DNA from: an uncultured Alphaproteobacteria bacterium
GTDB lineage: Bacteria; Pseudomonadota; Alphaproteobacteria; Rhodobacterales; Rhodobacteraceae
Length of the DNA stretch: 51,905 nucleotides
Assembly (NCBI GenBank): GCA_902599445.1
Contig: CACKFK010000010.1
Coordinates: 1 to 51,905, forward strand
Reading direction: 5' to 3'
Position 1 is the stretch's first letter. Each line of letters starts with the position of its first letter. The translations under genes and the position numbers were made by a program. A model generated the notes under the pieces. It saw nothing but the letters and a program-made list of their open reading frames with translations. It did not search any database and was not told the origin of the DNA. Below, piece after piece: positions 9,363 to 18,333 of the stretch.

Positions 9363-10127
9363 CTAGCCTGCGGTCCAACCTCCATCAATCAATAGTGCTG
9401 ATCCTGTAACAAGGGCCGATGCATCGGATGCTAAATATACCACTGCTCCCATGATATCTTCGACCTTTCCCACACGGCCAAGTTTGATTTTACTTTCGAT
9501 CCAAGCTCTTTTGTCAGGTTGTTTAAGAGTATTCCGGGTCATTTCAGTAAGGATGAAAGTTGGGCATATTGTATTAACCCTTATATTAGATGGACCAAAT
9601 TCTATTGCCATCGCTTTTGAAAACCCCTCTACGGCATGCTTTGATGCACAGTAGACGGCACGTTCTTGTCCGCCCACTAACCCCATTTGAGAAGAAATAT
9701 TAATAAGAGATCCGGGCTTTCTTGCTGCTATTAGGCTTTTCGCGACTGCCTGGGTTAAGAAATATGCCCCTCTAAGGTTGGTTTCCATCACAGTTTCAAA
9801 ATCGTATGGCGAAGTGTCTTCAGAGGTAGAATGTTTTGCAATGCCAGCTGAATTCACCAATATATCAAATGCTTCATTGTTCTCTAATGTTTGGGCTGTG
9901 TCTTTTACATCCGTTACATCTATCTTTAAGGTATTGGCAATCCAGCCCTTCAGTAGCATTTGCTCCTTTAAAGCAGCGAGCCTATTTTCCCGCCGAGCAG
10001 CCAATGTGACTGTGGCACCATGTTCAGCAAGAGCAACAGCACATGCTGAACCTATACCTGAGGAAGCGCCCACAACCAGTGCCCTTTTTCCAACTAGAGA
10101 GAAGGAGGGGGTTTCGGGTAAATTCAT
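9363..10127 (-). CDS. SDR family NAD(P)-dependent oxidoreductase
   Basis: A classical short-chain dehydrogenase of 254 residues, oxidising or reducing a hydroxyl/keto group in the cytoplasm. The cofactor motif is GASSGIGSA near residue 20, the NSAG motif is at LVNSAGIAKHS, the catalytic serine is in INISSQMG and the catalytic pair in YCASKHAVEG. The C-terminus TGSALLIDGGWTAG is typical of gluconate-5-dehydrogenase/FabG-like members. It is transcribed away from the quinone oxidoreductase across a 307-bp divergent region. Substrate unknown. Confidence 0.92.
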   Translation of the reverse strand: MNLPETPSFSLVGKRALVVGASSGIGSACAVALAEHGATVTLAARRENRLAALKEQMLLKGWIANTLKIDVTDVKDTAQTLENNEAFDILVNSAGIAKHSTSEDTSPYDFETVMETNLRGAYFLTQAVAKSLIAARKPGSLINISSQMGLVGGQERAVYCASKHAVEGFSKAMAIEFGPSNIRVNTICPTFILTEMTRNTLKQPDKRAWIESKIKLGRVGKVEDIMGAVVYLASDASALVTGSALLIDGGWTAG

Positions 10128-10434
10128 AATATCACCTTAATGCTTGTCAAAGTACTCATTGATCATAATTCTTGGGCCATATCCGTAAAATTAGATATCC
10201 AATCTACTCTCTTACAAGAGTTAGATAGAATGGCTACTATACAATTTTGTACCATAGCGATGGAATATAAGATAGAGCCTGACTTATTAAAGTTAAAATA
10301 GGTTAGGATCAATTTGATTTGTCTTAATTTGTGCAAAAAAGAAAGGAATTATGGTAAAATTGGAAGGGATAGAGATAATAGAATTATGAAGAGATAGAGA
10401 AGATTCTTTTAATATACTTTGAGGATATTAAATA
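10128..10434. other. Divergent intergenic region
   Basis: A 307-bp AT-rich stretch between the minus-strand SDR gene and the plus-strand quinone oxidoreductase gene. It must hold both promoters. No clear -35/-10 pair with proper spacing, operator palindrome or small gene was recognised. The only clear element is a ribosome-binding site (GAGGAT) 9-14 bases before the ATG at 10435. Confidence 0.5.
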
Positions 10435-11427
10435 ATGGTAGGTAAGGCACAGGTCATTCACAAACTAGGTTCGCCTAGTGCCATGAATTGGGAAAATTGG
10501 CCTATTCCTGATCCTGGTCCGGGAGAGGTTAGATTAAGACATACCGCGATTGGTGTGAATTTTGCTGATACGTATCATCGTGGAGGCATTTCGCATCCTT
10601 GGCCAGTTCCTGATCCTCCCGTTGTTATCGGTTTTGAAGGCGTGGGCATTGTTGAAGGAGTAGGAGAGGGTGTAACTTCATTTAAGACAGGCGACAAGGT
10701 CGCTTACGGTATTCCTCCGCTAGGGAGTTATTCAGAGATCCGAAACTATCCTAGTGAAAAGTTGTTGCATATGCCCTCGGACCTAGAAGACAAACAGGTA
10801 GCAGCTCTTTTAATGAAAGGAATGACTGCACATTATCTTTTGCACCGAACTTATAAAGTTAAGAAAGATGATGTAATTTTAGTTCATGCTGCCGCGGGAG
10901 GTATGGGTTTGATACTTTGCCAATGGGCCAGAGCTCTTGGTGCTGTAGTAATAGGAACAGTTTCGACGCAGGAGAAAGCAGAGGTAGCTCGGGATGCGGG
11001 TTGTGATTATCCAGTAGTACGTTCCGAACAGAATTTTGTGAGTGTAGTTCGTGAGATTACAGACGGTGAAGGTTGTGCAGTCGTTTATGAGGCTATCGGG
11101 AAGGAAACTTTGCAAAAGTCATTAGACAGTTTGCGGAACATGGGCGTTTGTGCTGCTTATGGTCATGTTTCTGGCCCACCTGATCCAATAGATGTCATTC
11201 AAGATCTTGGCCGGCGCGGGTCACTTTTTATTACTCGACCAGCAATCATGCACTATGTTGCCAAGAGGTCTGACTTAGAATGGACCGCGAGAGACTTATT
11301 TCAGGCCATTCGACAGGGTAATATAGATGCAAACATTAATTATGAATACCCCTTAAGAGAAGCTGTGAGGGCACATGAGTCTATCGAATCCGGCCAGACT
11401 CTAGGAGCTTCTGTTCTGATACCATAA
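10435..11427 (+). CDS. NADPH:quinone oxidoreductase (zinc-free MDR, zeta-crystallin type)
   Basis: A medium-chain reductase of 330 residues acting on quinones or alpha,beta-unsaturated carbonyls with NADPH. Family blocks: VNFADTYHRGG near residue 43, GFEGVGIVEGVGEGV near residue 68, the NADPH-binding HAAAGGMGLILCQWA near residue 153. The zinc-binding cysteines of true alcohol dehydrogenases are absent, as expected. The start has a GAGGAT ribosome-binding site. It stands alone between a divergent promoter region and a TauE-like gene. Confidence 0.92.
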   Translation: MVGKAQVIHKLGSPSAMNWENWPIPDPGPGEVRLRHTAIGVNFADTYHRGGISHPWPVPDPPVVIGFEGVGIVEGVGEGVTSFKTGDKVAYGIPPLGSYSEIRNYPSEKLLHMPSDLEDKQVAALLMKGMTAHYLLHRTYKVKKDDVILVHAAAGGMGLILCQWARALGAVVIGTVSTQEKAEVARDAGCDYPVVRSEQNFVSVVREITDGEGCAVVYEAIGKETLQKSLDSLRNMGVCAAYGHVSGPPDPIDVIQDLGRRGSLFITRPAIMHYVAKRSDLEWTARDLFQAIRQGNIDANINYEYPLREAVRAHESIESGQTLGASVLIP

Positions 11428-11604
11428 GTTCACAAGTTTTGGGTAATGTACATTTGATATGGGGAAATTCAGCTAATATTGGCTTGTGGAATACTTCAAA
11501 GTTTCTCAAGATTAATATTCGTAGTTAAGTTTTAACTGACTCGATTAATGTATAATATCGATTTATGTATATTGAATTGGTAGATTTTTCTAGGATTTCT
11601 TAAA

Positions 11605-12372
11605 GTGCTTCACAGTTCCCTTGATTTAAATTCTTACTTAATATTGTTTTGTGCTTTTGCACTGGGAGGCATTTTAAAAGGCGCAACTGGCGCTGGCAGT
11701 CCTTTGGTAACAATTCCAGTTCTTGCTATTTTCTTTGATGCCAAGCTCGCAGTAATATTAATGAGCATACCAAATTTATTTTCAAATAGTGCCCAAATAG
11801 TTCAATACAGAAGATCCTCTGTAGACATGGGTTTTTCAGTTAAGTTTGCAGTATATGGGGGCATTGGCTGTATCGGAGGCACTATAGCTCTTGCTTCAGT
11901 TGATACAAGGATTATTGAATTTCTTGTCGGCACACTAACTATGCTGTACGTCGCCTTTCGGTTACTTAAAGCCAAAAAAAACTTGTCATCATCTTTAACG
12001 CGTAAATTGCTCCCAACGGTAGGATTGATAGGAGGATTAGTTCAAGGCTCGTGTGGAATGTCCGCTCCAATAGCTTTAAGCTTTCTCAATGCAATAAATC
12101 TAAAACGAGAAAGTTTTATATTTTCTATATCGTGTTTCTTTTTTGCTATGGCTTGCATTCAAATTTTAACTGTATTTATTTTTGATTTATTAACGCTGAC
12201 AATTTTACTTTTAGGTATCTTGGCATTGATTCCACAAATAAGCTTCATGCCAGTGGGAAATTACTTAATTAAGAGAGTATCAGTACAAACCTTTGATAAA
12301 GTGGTGTTGGTCGTTTTAGTAACCCTGTCTGCGAAAATATTTTTTGATTTATTTGCAGGCTCATTTTTCTGA
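11605..12372 (+). CDS. TauE/SafE family sulfite/sulfonate exporter
   Basis: A polytopic inner-membrane protein of 255 residues with the two repeated TauE/SafE blocks: GGILKGATGAGSPLVTIPVLA near residue 22 and VGLIGGLVQGSCGMSAPIAL near residue 137. About eight hydrophobic segments are visible. The family exports sulfite, sulfoacetate or other small organic anions. The start is a GTG at 11605. It lies 323 bp before a SsuABC/TauABC-type importer, which would fit sulfonate handling, but TauE proteins also sit beside many other catabolic clusters, so the solute is not fixed. Confidence 0.85.
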   Translation: MLHSSLDLNSYLILFCAFALGGILKGATGAGSPLVTIPVLAIFFDAKLAVILMSIPNLFSNSAQIVQYRRSSVDMGFSVKFAVYGGIGCIGGTIALASVDTRIIEFLVGTLTMLYVAFRLLKAKKNLSSSLTRKLLPTVGLIGGLVQGSCGMSAPIALSFLNAINLKRESFIFSISCFFFAMACIQILTVFIFDLLTLTILLLGILALIPQISFMPVGNYLIKRVSVQTFDKVVLVVLVTLSAKIFFDLFAGSFF

Positions 12373-12695
12373 AAGTTTACAAAGTAAATTGGATTAGTTT
12401 ATCCAACCTATGACTTTGGGATCACTTGTCAGTATAGAAAACTGTTGTGAATTTATTTAATTGATTTTGATAATTTAAGGTAAGATTAAGGATGTACTTT
12501 CCTTATTTTCTAAGTGTTTTCCCTTATTTAATGATTTTGTGTCAAATTATAGTTATCATTATCTTAAAAGGATTGATTCTTTTTTTCTTGACGCAACGGT
12601 GGTTTTTATAGTGATATTCAGGTAACGTCTATGCAAACGTTCGCATGAATTTTTTAAGACACCTCGCAGTTAAATAGTGTGGAGAACTGATTGGG
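12373..12695. other. Intergenic region ahead of the SsuABC-type importer operon
   Basis: A 323-bp AT-rich stretch. It holds one LacI-type palindrome at 12632-12645, 50 bp before the ATG of the ATPase gene. A TTGACG hexamer is at 12588, but no -10 box lies at good spacing; TAACGT at 12623 is a weak candidate. No small gene or riboswitch was recognised. Confidence 0.5.
12632..12645. promoter_or_regulatory. LacI-family operator candidate 1
   Basis: TGCAAACGTTCGCA is a 14-bp palindrome around a central CG, with one mismatch between arms. It fits the LacI-family pattern TGCAANCGNTTGCA and matches the sites flanking the lacI-type gene near 27.5 kb. It is 50 bp upstream of the importer ATPase start, so binding would block the importer promoter or early transcription. 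Confidence 0.7.
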
Positions 12696-13505
12696 ATGAC
12701 TAAAAATGACCCTATTATTGTGGCGAGTGATCTAACTATCGCATACGAACTCCACCGAGAAAGAAAGAAACTAGTAGCTTTACAAGATATATCTTTAGCG
12801 GTGGATCCCGGAGAATTTGTAGTTTTAGTTGGTCCTTCTGGTTGCGGTAAAACCAGCTTTATAAACGCGATTTCTGGGTTAGTTCCTAAGGCAAGTGGGA
12901 GTGTTACTGTGAGGGGTAGTGAAGTAACTGGTCCCGGGCCTGATCGGGCGATGGTATTTCAAGATTATGCGCTGCTTCCTTGGCGAACAGTTGAGTCAAA
13001 CGTCAGAATGCCATTTGAATTTCAGGACCTCGGCATATCTGAAGCAGAAAAAAATAAACGTGTAAAGGAATGCCTTGAATTAGTTGATTTGACAGGTTTT
13101 GAGAAATCTTTTCCGTACGAGCTATCGGGAGGCATGAAACAACGAGTAGGAATAGCTCGGGCATTGATAACGAATCCTGATATTCTACTTGCGGATGAAC
13201 CTTTTGCGGCTATTGATGCAATGACCCGAGAAGCAATGCAGGCTGAAATGGAGCGGATTGTTATGGAGACAGGTCAAACTTGCGTTTTCATTACACACTC
13301 CATCGATGAGGCAATTTTGCTGGGAGATAGAGTTATTGTTATTTCTTATAGGCCTGGAAAAATAAAAGAAGTTGTTAATGTAAATTTCCCCCGACCACGA
13401 ATGAGTAATTCAGCTGTTAAAACGTCAAAAGAATATGCGGAACTTCGAGATCATATATGGAATTTAGTGAAAGATGAGGCCTCGCAAACCAATAGAGGAG
13501 AGTAA
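12696..13505 (+). CDS. ABC transporter ATPase, SsuB/TauB type
   Basis: ATPase of a nitrate/sulfonate/taurine-type importer, 269 residues. Walker A is GPSGCGKTSFIN, the Q-loop is VFQDYALLPWRTV, the signature is LSGGMKQRVGIA and Walker B is ILLADEPFAAID; the switch His is in FITHSID. All are intact. It is the first gene of the operon, followed after 2 bp by the permease gene. Substrates of this subfamily include sulfonates, nitrate, pyrimidine precursors and aromatic acids such as phthalate, so the name does not prove sulfonate transport. Confidence 0.95.
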   Translation: MTKNDPIIVASDLTIAYELHRERKKLVALQDISLAVDPGEFVVLVGPSGCGKTSFINAISGLVPKASGSVTVRGSEVTGPGPDRAMVFQDYALLPWRTVESNVRMPFEFQDLGISEAEKNKRVKECLELVDLTGFEKSFPYELSGGMKQRVGIARALITNPDILLADEPFAAIDAMTREAMQAEMERIVMETGQTCVFITHSIDEAILLGDRVIVISYRPGKIKEVVNVNFPRPRMSNSAVKTSKEYAELRDHIWNLVKDEASQTNRGE

Positions 13506-13507
13506 GA

Positions 13508-14389
13508 ATGGCGGCTACAAAAAATAAGTCCCTTCAGCAATTTGATACTGATGATCCAAATCGTATCCAAGATATAGGTTGGACGTTTAAGGAGGTGTGG
13601 CGTCGTACGCGCGGCACGGTAGTTGTCTCGATAAATCTTATTACGTTCTTCATTTTGTGGGAGCTAGTGGTGATCTATGGTGATATCAATCCATTATTTT
13701 TGCCGAAAGCTTCTGAAATGTTTGCAGAGTTGTGGGTTGGTTTGACGACCCGCGCTCCGGAAGGAGCAGTATTTTCAGGAAGCATATTAGATCACTTTTT
13801 GCACAGCTTTAATAATTTAATGTTTGGGCTTGCTATTGCTTGTTTGATTGGCATTCCTGGTGGGTTATTAATGGGCGGAAACAAATATATCGAGTCCATT
13901 TTAAGTCCCTACGTATGGGCATTAGCTTCATTGCCAAGAATTGCACTTGTACCTTTATTCATTTTATTTCTTGGTTTCACGACAAAAATGCAAGTTACCA
14001 TAATAGTCATTTCAGCAGTGTTTCCAATTATGATTAATTCTTGGGCTGGTGTTAAAACAACCGAGAAGTCTTTGTTAGCAGCTGCACGCGTTTTTGGGGC
14101 AAATAGGGTGCAATTATATGTCAAAGTTGTTTTGCCTTACACATTACCATTTATAATTTCTGGTATCCAACAGGGTATCGGTAGAGGTTTGATTGGGGTT
14201 GTTATTGCAGAGTTGTTTGGTGGTTCGAGCGGCTTAGGTTACCTCATTCAAAGATCCGCGGACACATTTAATACCGCCATGACTTTCGCTGTTTTGTTAC
14301 TACTTATTGTGATGTCACTGTCACTAATAAATTTCACAAGATGGTTAGAAGCATACGTGGCTCCGTGGCGAAACGTGAACCATATTTAA
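13508..14389 (+). CDS. ABC transporter permease, SsuC/TauC type
   Basis: Inner-membrane permease of 293 residues with about six membrane segments. The N-terminal tail (about 45 residues) is hydrophilic, then ITFFILWELVVIYGDI starts the membrane domain; PLFLPKASEMFAELW is a family block. The EAA loop is LLAAARVFGANRVQLYVKVVLPYTLPFI, and the C-terminal GLGYLIQRSADTFNTAMTFAVLLLL is typical. A strong ribosome-binding site (GAGGAGAG) lies in the end of the ATPase gene. Confidence 0.94.
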   Translation: MAATKNKSLQQFDTDDPNRIQDIGWTFKEVWRRTRGTVVVSINLITFFILWELVVIYGDINPLFLPKASEMFAELWVGLTTRAPEGAVFSGSILDHFLHSFNNLMFGLAIACLIGIPGGLLMGGNKYIESILSPYVWALASLPRIALVPLFILFLGFTTKMQVTIIVISAVFPIMINSWAGVKTTEKSLLAAARVFGANRVQLYVKVVLPYTLPFIISGIQQGIGRGLIGVVIAELFGGSSGLGYLIQRSADTFNTAMTFAVLLLLIVMSLSLINFTRWLEAYVAPWRNVNHI

Positions 14390-14426
14390 AGTGAATTGAA
14401 TTCACAAATCCATAGGGAGAAAAAAA

Positions 14427-15491
14427 ATGGCACTTAAAAAACAAAAAACACAAATATTATTACCCAGGAGAGAAGTCTTACTTTCTGGTTCTCTTGGAGC
14501 ATTAGGAATGGCAATTGGCGCTTCTGCGATTCCATTCAAAGGCGCCTTTGCTATGGACGCCGCAGCGGTTCAATCTAGCGTAAGTAAAATTCGCATGGCT
14601 GATTGGAATCCCAATTATGCGGCTCAGTGGTCCTGGAGACTCGCTCAATTCAAAGGCTTTTTTGAAGATGGGGGGATAAATGAAATTGATTTCTATCTAA
14701 CTGATACTTACTTTCCCGGTTTGATTGGCGGTAGTTTAGATGTTGCTCACTCTGATGTTGATGTGTTATTCGGCTCGGCGGCTAAAAGTGGTGCTCCCCT
14801 AAAATTGTTAAGTGTTTATCGAGATAAAGAATGGTGGATCATGGGAGTAGGTAAAGGCATTGATACTTTTGAAGATCTAAAGGGAGGAAAGGTATCAGGC
14901 GGAGGCCTCGGAGGACGTAACACTTGGATCCAACGTCAAATTTTAATTGAGAACGGTATTGATCCTGATAAGGATGTTGAAATGGTTCCGATGAAAGGTG
15001 GTTCCGATGGTCGTATGAAGGCTATCATTGCAGGAGTCATCCAAGGTGGGTCTGTATTTCCACGTCACGAAAAAGGGATTAAGGACAATGGAGGAAAATT
15101 CATATCTGCCTATATTAAGGAAGTTCCGCAGGAAGGATTTATTACAAATATGGAGTGGGGTGCTAAAAATGAAGACGCCTTGTATGCGTGGCAATACGCC
15201 GAGTTAAAAGCGCGACAGTGGCTACACGATCCTGCAAATAAAGATTCAGCTTATGCTGAGATGCGGGCTAAAGGCTTTGATATTCCTCCTGAATTTGAAG
15301 CCCAATATGAGACTGAGTTAAACCAGATATGTAAAGATGGTGGATTTACAGAAGCCTCCATGGATAGCTTTGCTCAAGGGGTTAGGGATCTGGGTCAGGT
15401 GCCACCAGATTTTGATTGGCGCGATGCCGTTGATTTACGTTTCTTGCATGCAGCTCAGGATGCATTGGGAATCCCACGCAGACCTGCATAA
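14427..15491 (+). CDS. NMT1/THI5-like ABC substrate-binding protein with Tat-like signal
   Basis: Receptor of the importer, 354 residues. The N-terminus has a twin-arginine-like LPRREVLLSG, a hydrophobic stretch, and a possible cleavage after FKGAFA near residue 42, pointing to Tat export; the second motif position is not perfect. The mature part shows the fold's features: KIRMADWNPNYAAQWSWRLAQFKGFFEDGGI, GGSLDVAHSDVDVLF and DTFEDLKGGKVSGGG. The ribosome-binding site is strong (AGGGAG). A terminator follows at once, so this is the last gene of the three-gene unit. Ligand unknown; position in the LacI regulon suggests it imports the inducing compound. Confidence 0.9.
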   Translation: MALKKQKTQILLPRREVLLSGSLGALGMAIGASAIPFKGAFAMDAAAVQSSVSKIRMADWNPNYAAQWSWRLAQFKGFFEDGGINEIDFYLTDTYFPGLIGGSLDVAHSDVDVLFGSAAKSGAPLKLLSVYRDKEWWIMGVGKGIDTFEDLKGGKVSGGGLGGRNTWIQRQILIENGIDPDKDVEMVPMKGGSDGRMKAIIAGVIQGGSVFPRHEKGIKDNGGKFISAYIKEVPQEGFITNMEWGAKNEDALYAWQYAELKARQWLHDPANKDSAYAEMRAKGFDIPPEFEAQYETELNQICKDGGFTEASMDSFAQGVRDLGQVPPDFDWRDAVDLRFLHAAQDALGIPRRPA

Positions 15492-15511
15492 ATTATAAAA
15501 AGAAAATGAAC

Positions 15512-15547
15512 ATCGGGGTCAAAGTATTTTGGTCCCGATTTTCTTTA
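15512..15547 (+). terminator. Rho-independent terminator after the importer operon
   Basis: ATCGGGGTCAA at 15512-15522 pairs with TTGGTCCCGAT at 15529-15539 (11 bp including two G-T wobbles, 6-nt loop) and is followed by TTTTCTTTAT. It starts 20 bp after the binding-protein stop codon and separates the importer from the GST genes. Confidence 0.85.
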
Positions 15548-15585
15548 TAAGGATGCTGGCACTTCCTTAGAGTGAAAGAATAATT

Positions 15586-16521
15586 ATGGGTATGTTAATA
15601 AATGGAAAGTGGGATCCAGACGCGAAAGGTACTACAGCTTCTGATGGCAGTTTCGTCAGACCTGAATCCCCTTATCGACGTGTCATAACAAGTCCAAAGG
15701 ATGGAACGTATCCTGCTGAAAAAAACAGATATAATTTGATTGTATCTTTTGCTTGCCCATGGGCCCATAGAACTCTCATTTATCGATCTATTTTAAACCT
15801 AGAGGATATTTTGGACGTATCGGTAGTTAATCCAATTAGCTACCCCAATGGCTGGACTTTTGAGAGTTCCAATGATGTGCTAAATAATACTGGACTAGAG
15901 TTAAGGTATTTACGCGATCTATACCTTTCGATCGATGAGAACTTTACGGGGAAAGTTACTGTACCTACACTGTGGGATAAGAAGACCCAAACCATTGTAA
16001 ACAATGAATCCTCTGAGATTATCAGAATGCTGGATGGACCATTTTGTGAACTTATAGGAGAGAGTAGAGGTAAAATGTTTGGCGGATACCCGCTCTCTGA
16101 AATTGATGAAATGAATGAATTCGTATATAAGGGCCTGAATAACGGTGTTTATAGGGTGGGTTTTGCAACTAGCCAAATCGCTTATGAGAAAAGTGTTGAT
16201 CTTCTTTTCAAAACCTTAGATCAGTTAGAGCAAGTTTTGGGGAAATCGGATTTTCTTTTAGGAAAAGACGCTTGTGAGTGTGATTGGCGTCTTTTGCCCA
16301 CCTTAATTCGGTTCGATACGGTTTATTATTATCACTTCAAATGTAACCTTAGAAAATTAAAAAGTTACAAAAATTTATCAAAATACATGGACCGACTTTT
16401 AAGTTTTCCCAAAGTTCGTAACACTATATTTCAAGATCATATAATTGATCATTATTACTTATCACATTTAAAGATAAATCCTTTTGGGATCATACCAATT
16501 GGAGTAAGAAATCATATATAA
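15586..16521 (+). CDS. Glutathionyl-hydroquinone reductase (Xi-class GST, YqjG/PcpF type)
   Basis: A cysteine-type GST of 311 residues that removes glutathione from glutathionyl-hydroquinones. The diagnostic block is SFACPWAHRTLIYRSIL near residue 53, with the active cysteine in CPWAH; upstream is the expected WDPDA...DGSFVRPES segment, and downstream YPNGWTFES and the VPTLWDKKTQTIVNNESSEIIRML block. E. coli YqjG is 328 residues, so length is normal. It opens a GST trio on the plus strand. In aromatic degradation (PcpF, LigG-like roles) such enzymes rescue conjugates formed by other GSTs. Confidence 0.9.
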   Translation: MGMLINGKWDPDAKGTTASDGSFVRPESPYRRVITSPKDGTYPAEKNRYNLIVSFACPWAHRTLIYRSILNLEDILDVSVVNPISYPNGWTFESSNDVLNNTGLELRYLRDLYLSIDENFTGKVTVPTLWDKKTQTIVNNESSEIIRMLDGPFCELIGESRGKMFGGYPLSEIDEMNEFVYKGLNNGVYRVGFATSQIAYEKSVDLLFKTLDQLEQVLGKSDFLLGKDACECDWRLLPTLIRFDTVYYYHFKCNLRKLKSYKNLSKYMDRLLSFPKVRNTIFQDHIIDHYYLSHLKINPFGIIPIGVRNHI

Positions 16522-16536
16522 AATAGGGGTAAAATC

Positions 16537-17340
16537 ATGCTGACTTTATATCATTACGATAGATCGACGGCTGCACAAAGAGTGCGCCTGGGACTTGAGG
16601 AAAAGAAAATAGAGTGGCATAGTGAGATTGTGGACACTGCCATGGGAGACGCGAGCAAAAGGCCGGAGGGGTTTCACGAGTTAAACCCAAAAGGCCTTAT
16701 TCCTCTCTTGGTTCATGATGGATTTGCTCTACCCGAGTCAACATTAATTCTTGAATATTTGGAAGAAGCATTCCCAGACCACATTAGGCTAACGCCTCAC
16801 TCCCCTCAGGATCGAGCGAGAATGCGACTATGGATGCGGCGCATAGAAGATGGAATTCATGTAGCTAGTCGGACCATCGGAGTTTGTATCGTTAATCGCT
16901 TCATTTATAAAGAGGCAGATAAATCGAAACTTGAGGATTACTATAAAAAAATGCGTGACACGACACGCAAAAATAATGATCAAATTAATATAGAAATGGG
17001 CTTAGATTCCCCACTTTTAAAGCCTTCTATTGATGCATTTAAGAAGCTTTTCAAGGACATGAATGATCAGCTTTCGGAAACACCATGGTTATCCGGTGAC
17101 GACTATTCTATCGCTGATATTTCTTTGGTTGTATATTTAACCAGAATGTCATCTTTTCAAATGGCACCTCTGTGGCATGATTTTTCTTATTTACAAAGTT
17201 GGTTTGAAAAGATTAAGGCTCGAGATGCCTACAAAAGGGCGGTTGATGATTGGGGCGATATAACAGCGGATAAAAGAAAGGTCGAGGGACAAGCCGCTTT
17301 TGAAACAATAAAATTGCTTTGGGAGGCGCCCTCGCAATAA
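16537..17340 (+). CDS. Glutathione S-transferase, LigF/beta-etherase-like
   Basis: A cytoplasmic GST of 267 residues. The N-terminal thioredoxin fold starts MLTLYHYDRSTAAQRVRL with Ser in the catalytic region, then ELNPKGLIPLLVHDG (cis-Pro) and LPESTLILEYLEEAFPD. The helical domain contains MRLWMRRIEDGIHVASRTIGV, which in pattern (tryptophan, D/E-rich, S-T-I-G) recalls LigF-type beta-etherases of lignin-dimer breakdown, and PWLSGDDYSIADISLVVYL. It starts 15 bp after the previous gene with an AGGGG ribosome-binding site, so the two are co-transcribed. The beta-etherase link is a resemblance judged by eye, not a demonstrated function. Confidence 0.85.
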   Translation: MLTLYHYDRSTAAQRVRLGLEEKKIEWHSEIVDTAMGDASKRPEGFHELNPKGLIPLLVHDGFALPESTLILEYLEEAFPDHIRLTPHSPQDRARMRLWMRRIEDGIHVASRTIGVCIVNRFIYKEADKSKLEDYYKKMRDTTRKNNDQINIEMGLDSPLLKPSIDAFKKLFKDMNDQLSETPWLSGDDYSIADISLVVYLTRMSSFQMAPLWHDFSYLQSWFEKIKARDAYKRAVDDWGDITADKRKVEGQAAFETIKLLWEAPSQ

Positions 17341-17369
17341 GGTGCATTATTCAGTGAAAGGATAAAGCA

Positions 17370-18179
17370 TTGTCAATCGAATTATACAATTTTTCCCAGT
17401 CGACATGCAGTATAAAGGTTAGGCTTCTACTTGCTGAGAAAAAACTGCCTTGGATTGATAAATGCCTAGTTTCGTCTGAAAATCAGCATTTATCAGATTG
17501 GTATCTCAAACTTAATCCTAATGGAGTGGTCCCAACTTTGATAGATGGTGGACAATCTATTTTCGAATCGACTGCAATATTAGAGTATCTTGAGGACAAA
17601 TATGATAAGATTAGTTTTCGTCCCAAAGATCCATTCTTGTGCAGTCAAGTAAGAGCATGGTTGGTTTTTACAGACGTATGGCCAACTCCAGCCGTAAGAG
17701 TGCCCTCGTTCCAATATGGTGGGTTAAGGGAAAAATTTAAGGTTATGAGCGATCAAACTTTTAAAGCTCTCAGGAAAAAGCGTCCACTGAAAGTAGAGTT
17801 CTATGAGTCTTTTGATAAATATGATGGGTTTCATTTGAGTGAAGTTTACAATTCTTTCAAAGTATTATTACGCTCTTTTAAAAGGATGGAACTATTACTC
17901 GAAAAATTTAGTGGGCCTTGGTTATTTGGCAAAAAATACACCATTGGAGATATAGCTATACTTCCAACGGTGGACCGATTAGAGGATCTTGGTTTTGATG
18001 CGCTCTGGAGATTAGCTTATCCTAGAGTTGCTGATTGGTTAAGAAATGCCCAAGAACGTAGTGCAACAAAAAAGACTTTCTATCATGGGAGTAGACTTTC
18101 CCATCAATTCCCCAACTTAGTACGGGGAGCAGGGAGTAACGATAAAATTGTAAGGGAATTCTTAAATTCAATAGATTAA
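17370..18179 (+). CDS. Glutathione S-transferase family protein (paralogue of the GST at 29109)
   Basis: A GST of 269 residues: IELYNFSQSTCSIKVRLLLAE, LNPNGVVPTLIDGG, ESTAILEYLEDKYD, and GPWLFGKKYTIGDIAILP. It shares many blocks with the GST at 29109, including SQSTCS, NPNGVVPTL, the RVPS segment, the KRPLKVEF/KPLRREF segment and the C-terminal FYHGS. The start is a TTG at 17370 with a GAAAGGA site at good distance. The insert between the two GST domains (about residues 95-160) is longer than in ordinary GSTs. Substrate unknown. Confidence 0.85.
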   Translation: MSIELYNFSQSTCSIKVRLLLAEKKLPWIDKCLVSSENQHLSDWYLKLNPNGVVPTLIDGGQSIFESTAILEYLEDKYDKISFRPKDPFLCSQVRAWLVFTDVWPTPAVRVPSFQYGGLREKFKVMSDQTFKALRKKRPLKVEFYESFDKYDGFHLSEVYNSFKVLLRSFKRMELLLEKFSGPWLFGKKYTIGDIAILPTVDRLEDLGFDALWRLAYPRVADWLRNAQERSATKKTFYHGSRLSHQFPNLVRGAGSNDKIVREFLNSID

Positions 18180-18212
18180 ACTTGGATATTAAATCGGAAC
18201 AAGTTTTTTTAT
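18178..18212 (+). terminator. Candidate terminator after the GST trio
   Basis: AAACTTG at 18178-18184 can pair with CAAGTTT at 18200-18206, followed by TTTTATTTT. The loop is long (15 nt) and the stem AT-rich, so strength is doubtful, but position just at the stop codon and the T run support it. Confidence 0.45.
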
Positions 18213-18276
18213 TTTGTAGGGTGATAGAGATTATCAATAATGTTAGGAGGCTATTTTATAATTGTTTAGAGAATGT

Positions 18277-18305
18277 TTGACACCAAGACATTTAACTTAA
18301 ATAAT
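18277..18305 (+). promoter_or_regulatory. Sigma70-type promoter of the FAD oxidoreductase gene
   Basis: TTGACA at 18277-18282, a 17-bp spacer, and AATAAT at 18300-18305. This is a full-consensus -35 box and a five-of-six -10 box at ideal spacing. The predicted transcription start falls inside the LacI-type palindrome that follows, giving a short leader of about 20 bases to the GTG at 18334. Confidence 0.8.
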
Positions 18306-18307
18306 TG

Positions 18308-18321
18308 GGCAAACGTTTGCT
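18308..18321. promoter_or_regulatory. LacI-family operator candidate 2
   Basis: GGCAAACGTTTGCT contains the perfect 12-bp palindrome GCAAACGTTTGC. It lies 2 bp after the -10 box of the promoter at 18277-18305, covering the expected transcription start, the classical place for repression. Confidence 0.8.
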
Positions 18322-18333
18322 GGGAAGTGAAAA

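Noticed and set aside
11605-15491. Taurine/sulfonate utilisation operon from the TauE-like and SsuABC-like genes
   Set aside because: No sulfonate-cleaving enzyme (TauD, SsuD, Xsc, TauXY or similar) is present, and both families carry many other solutes.
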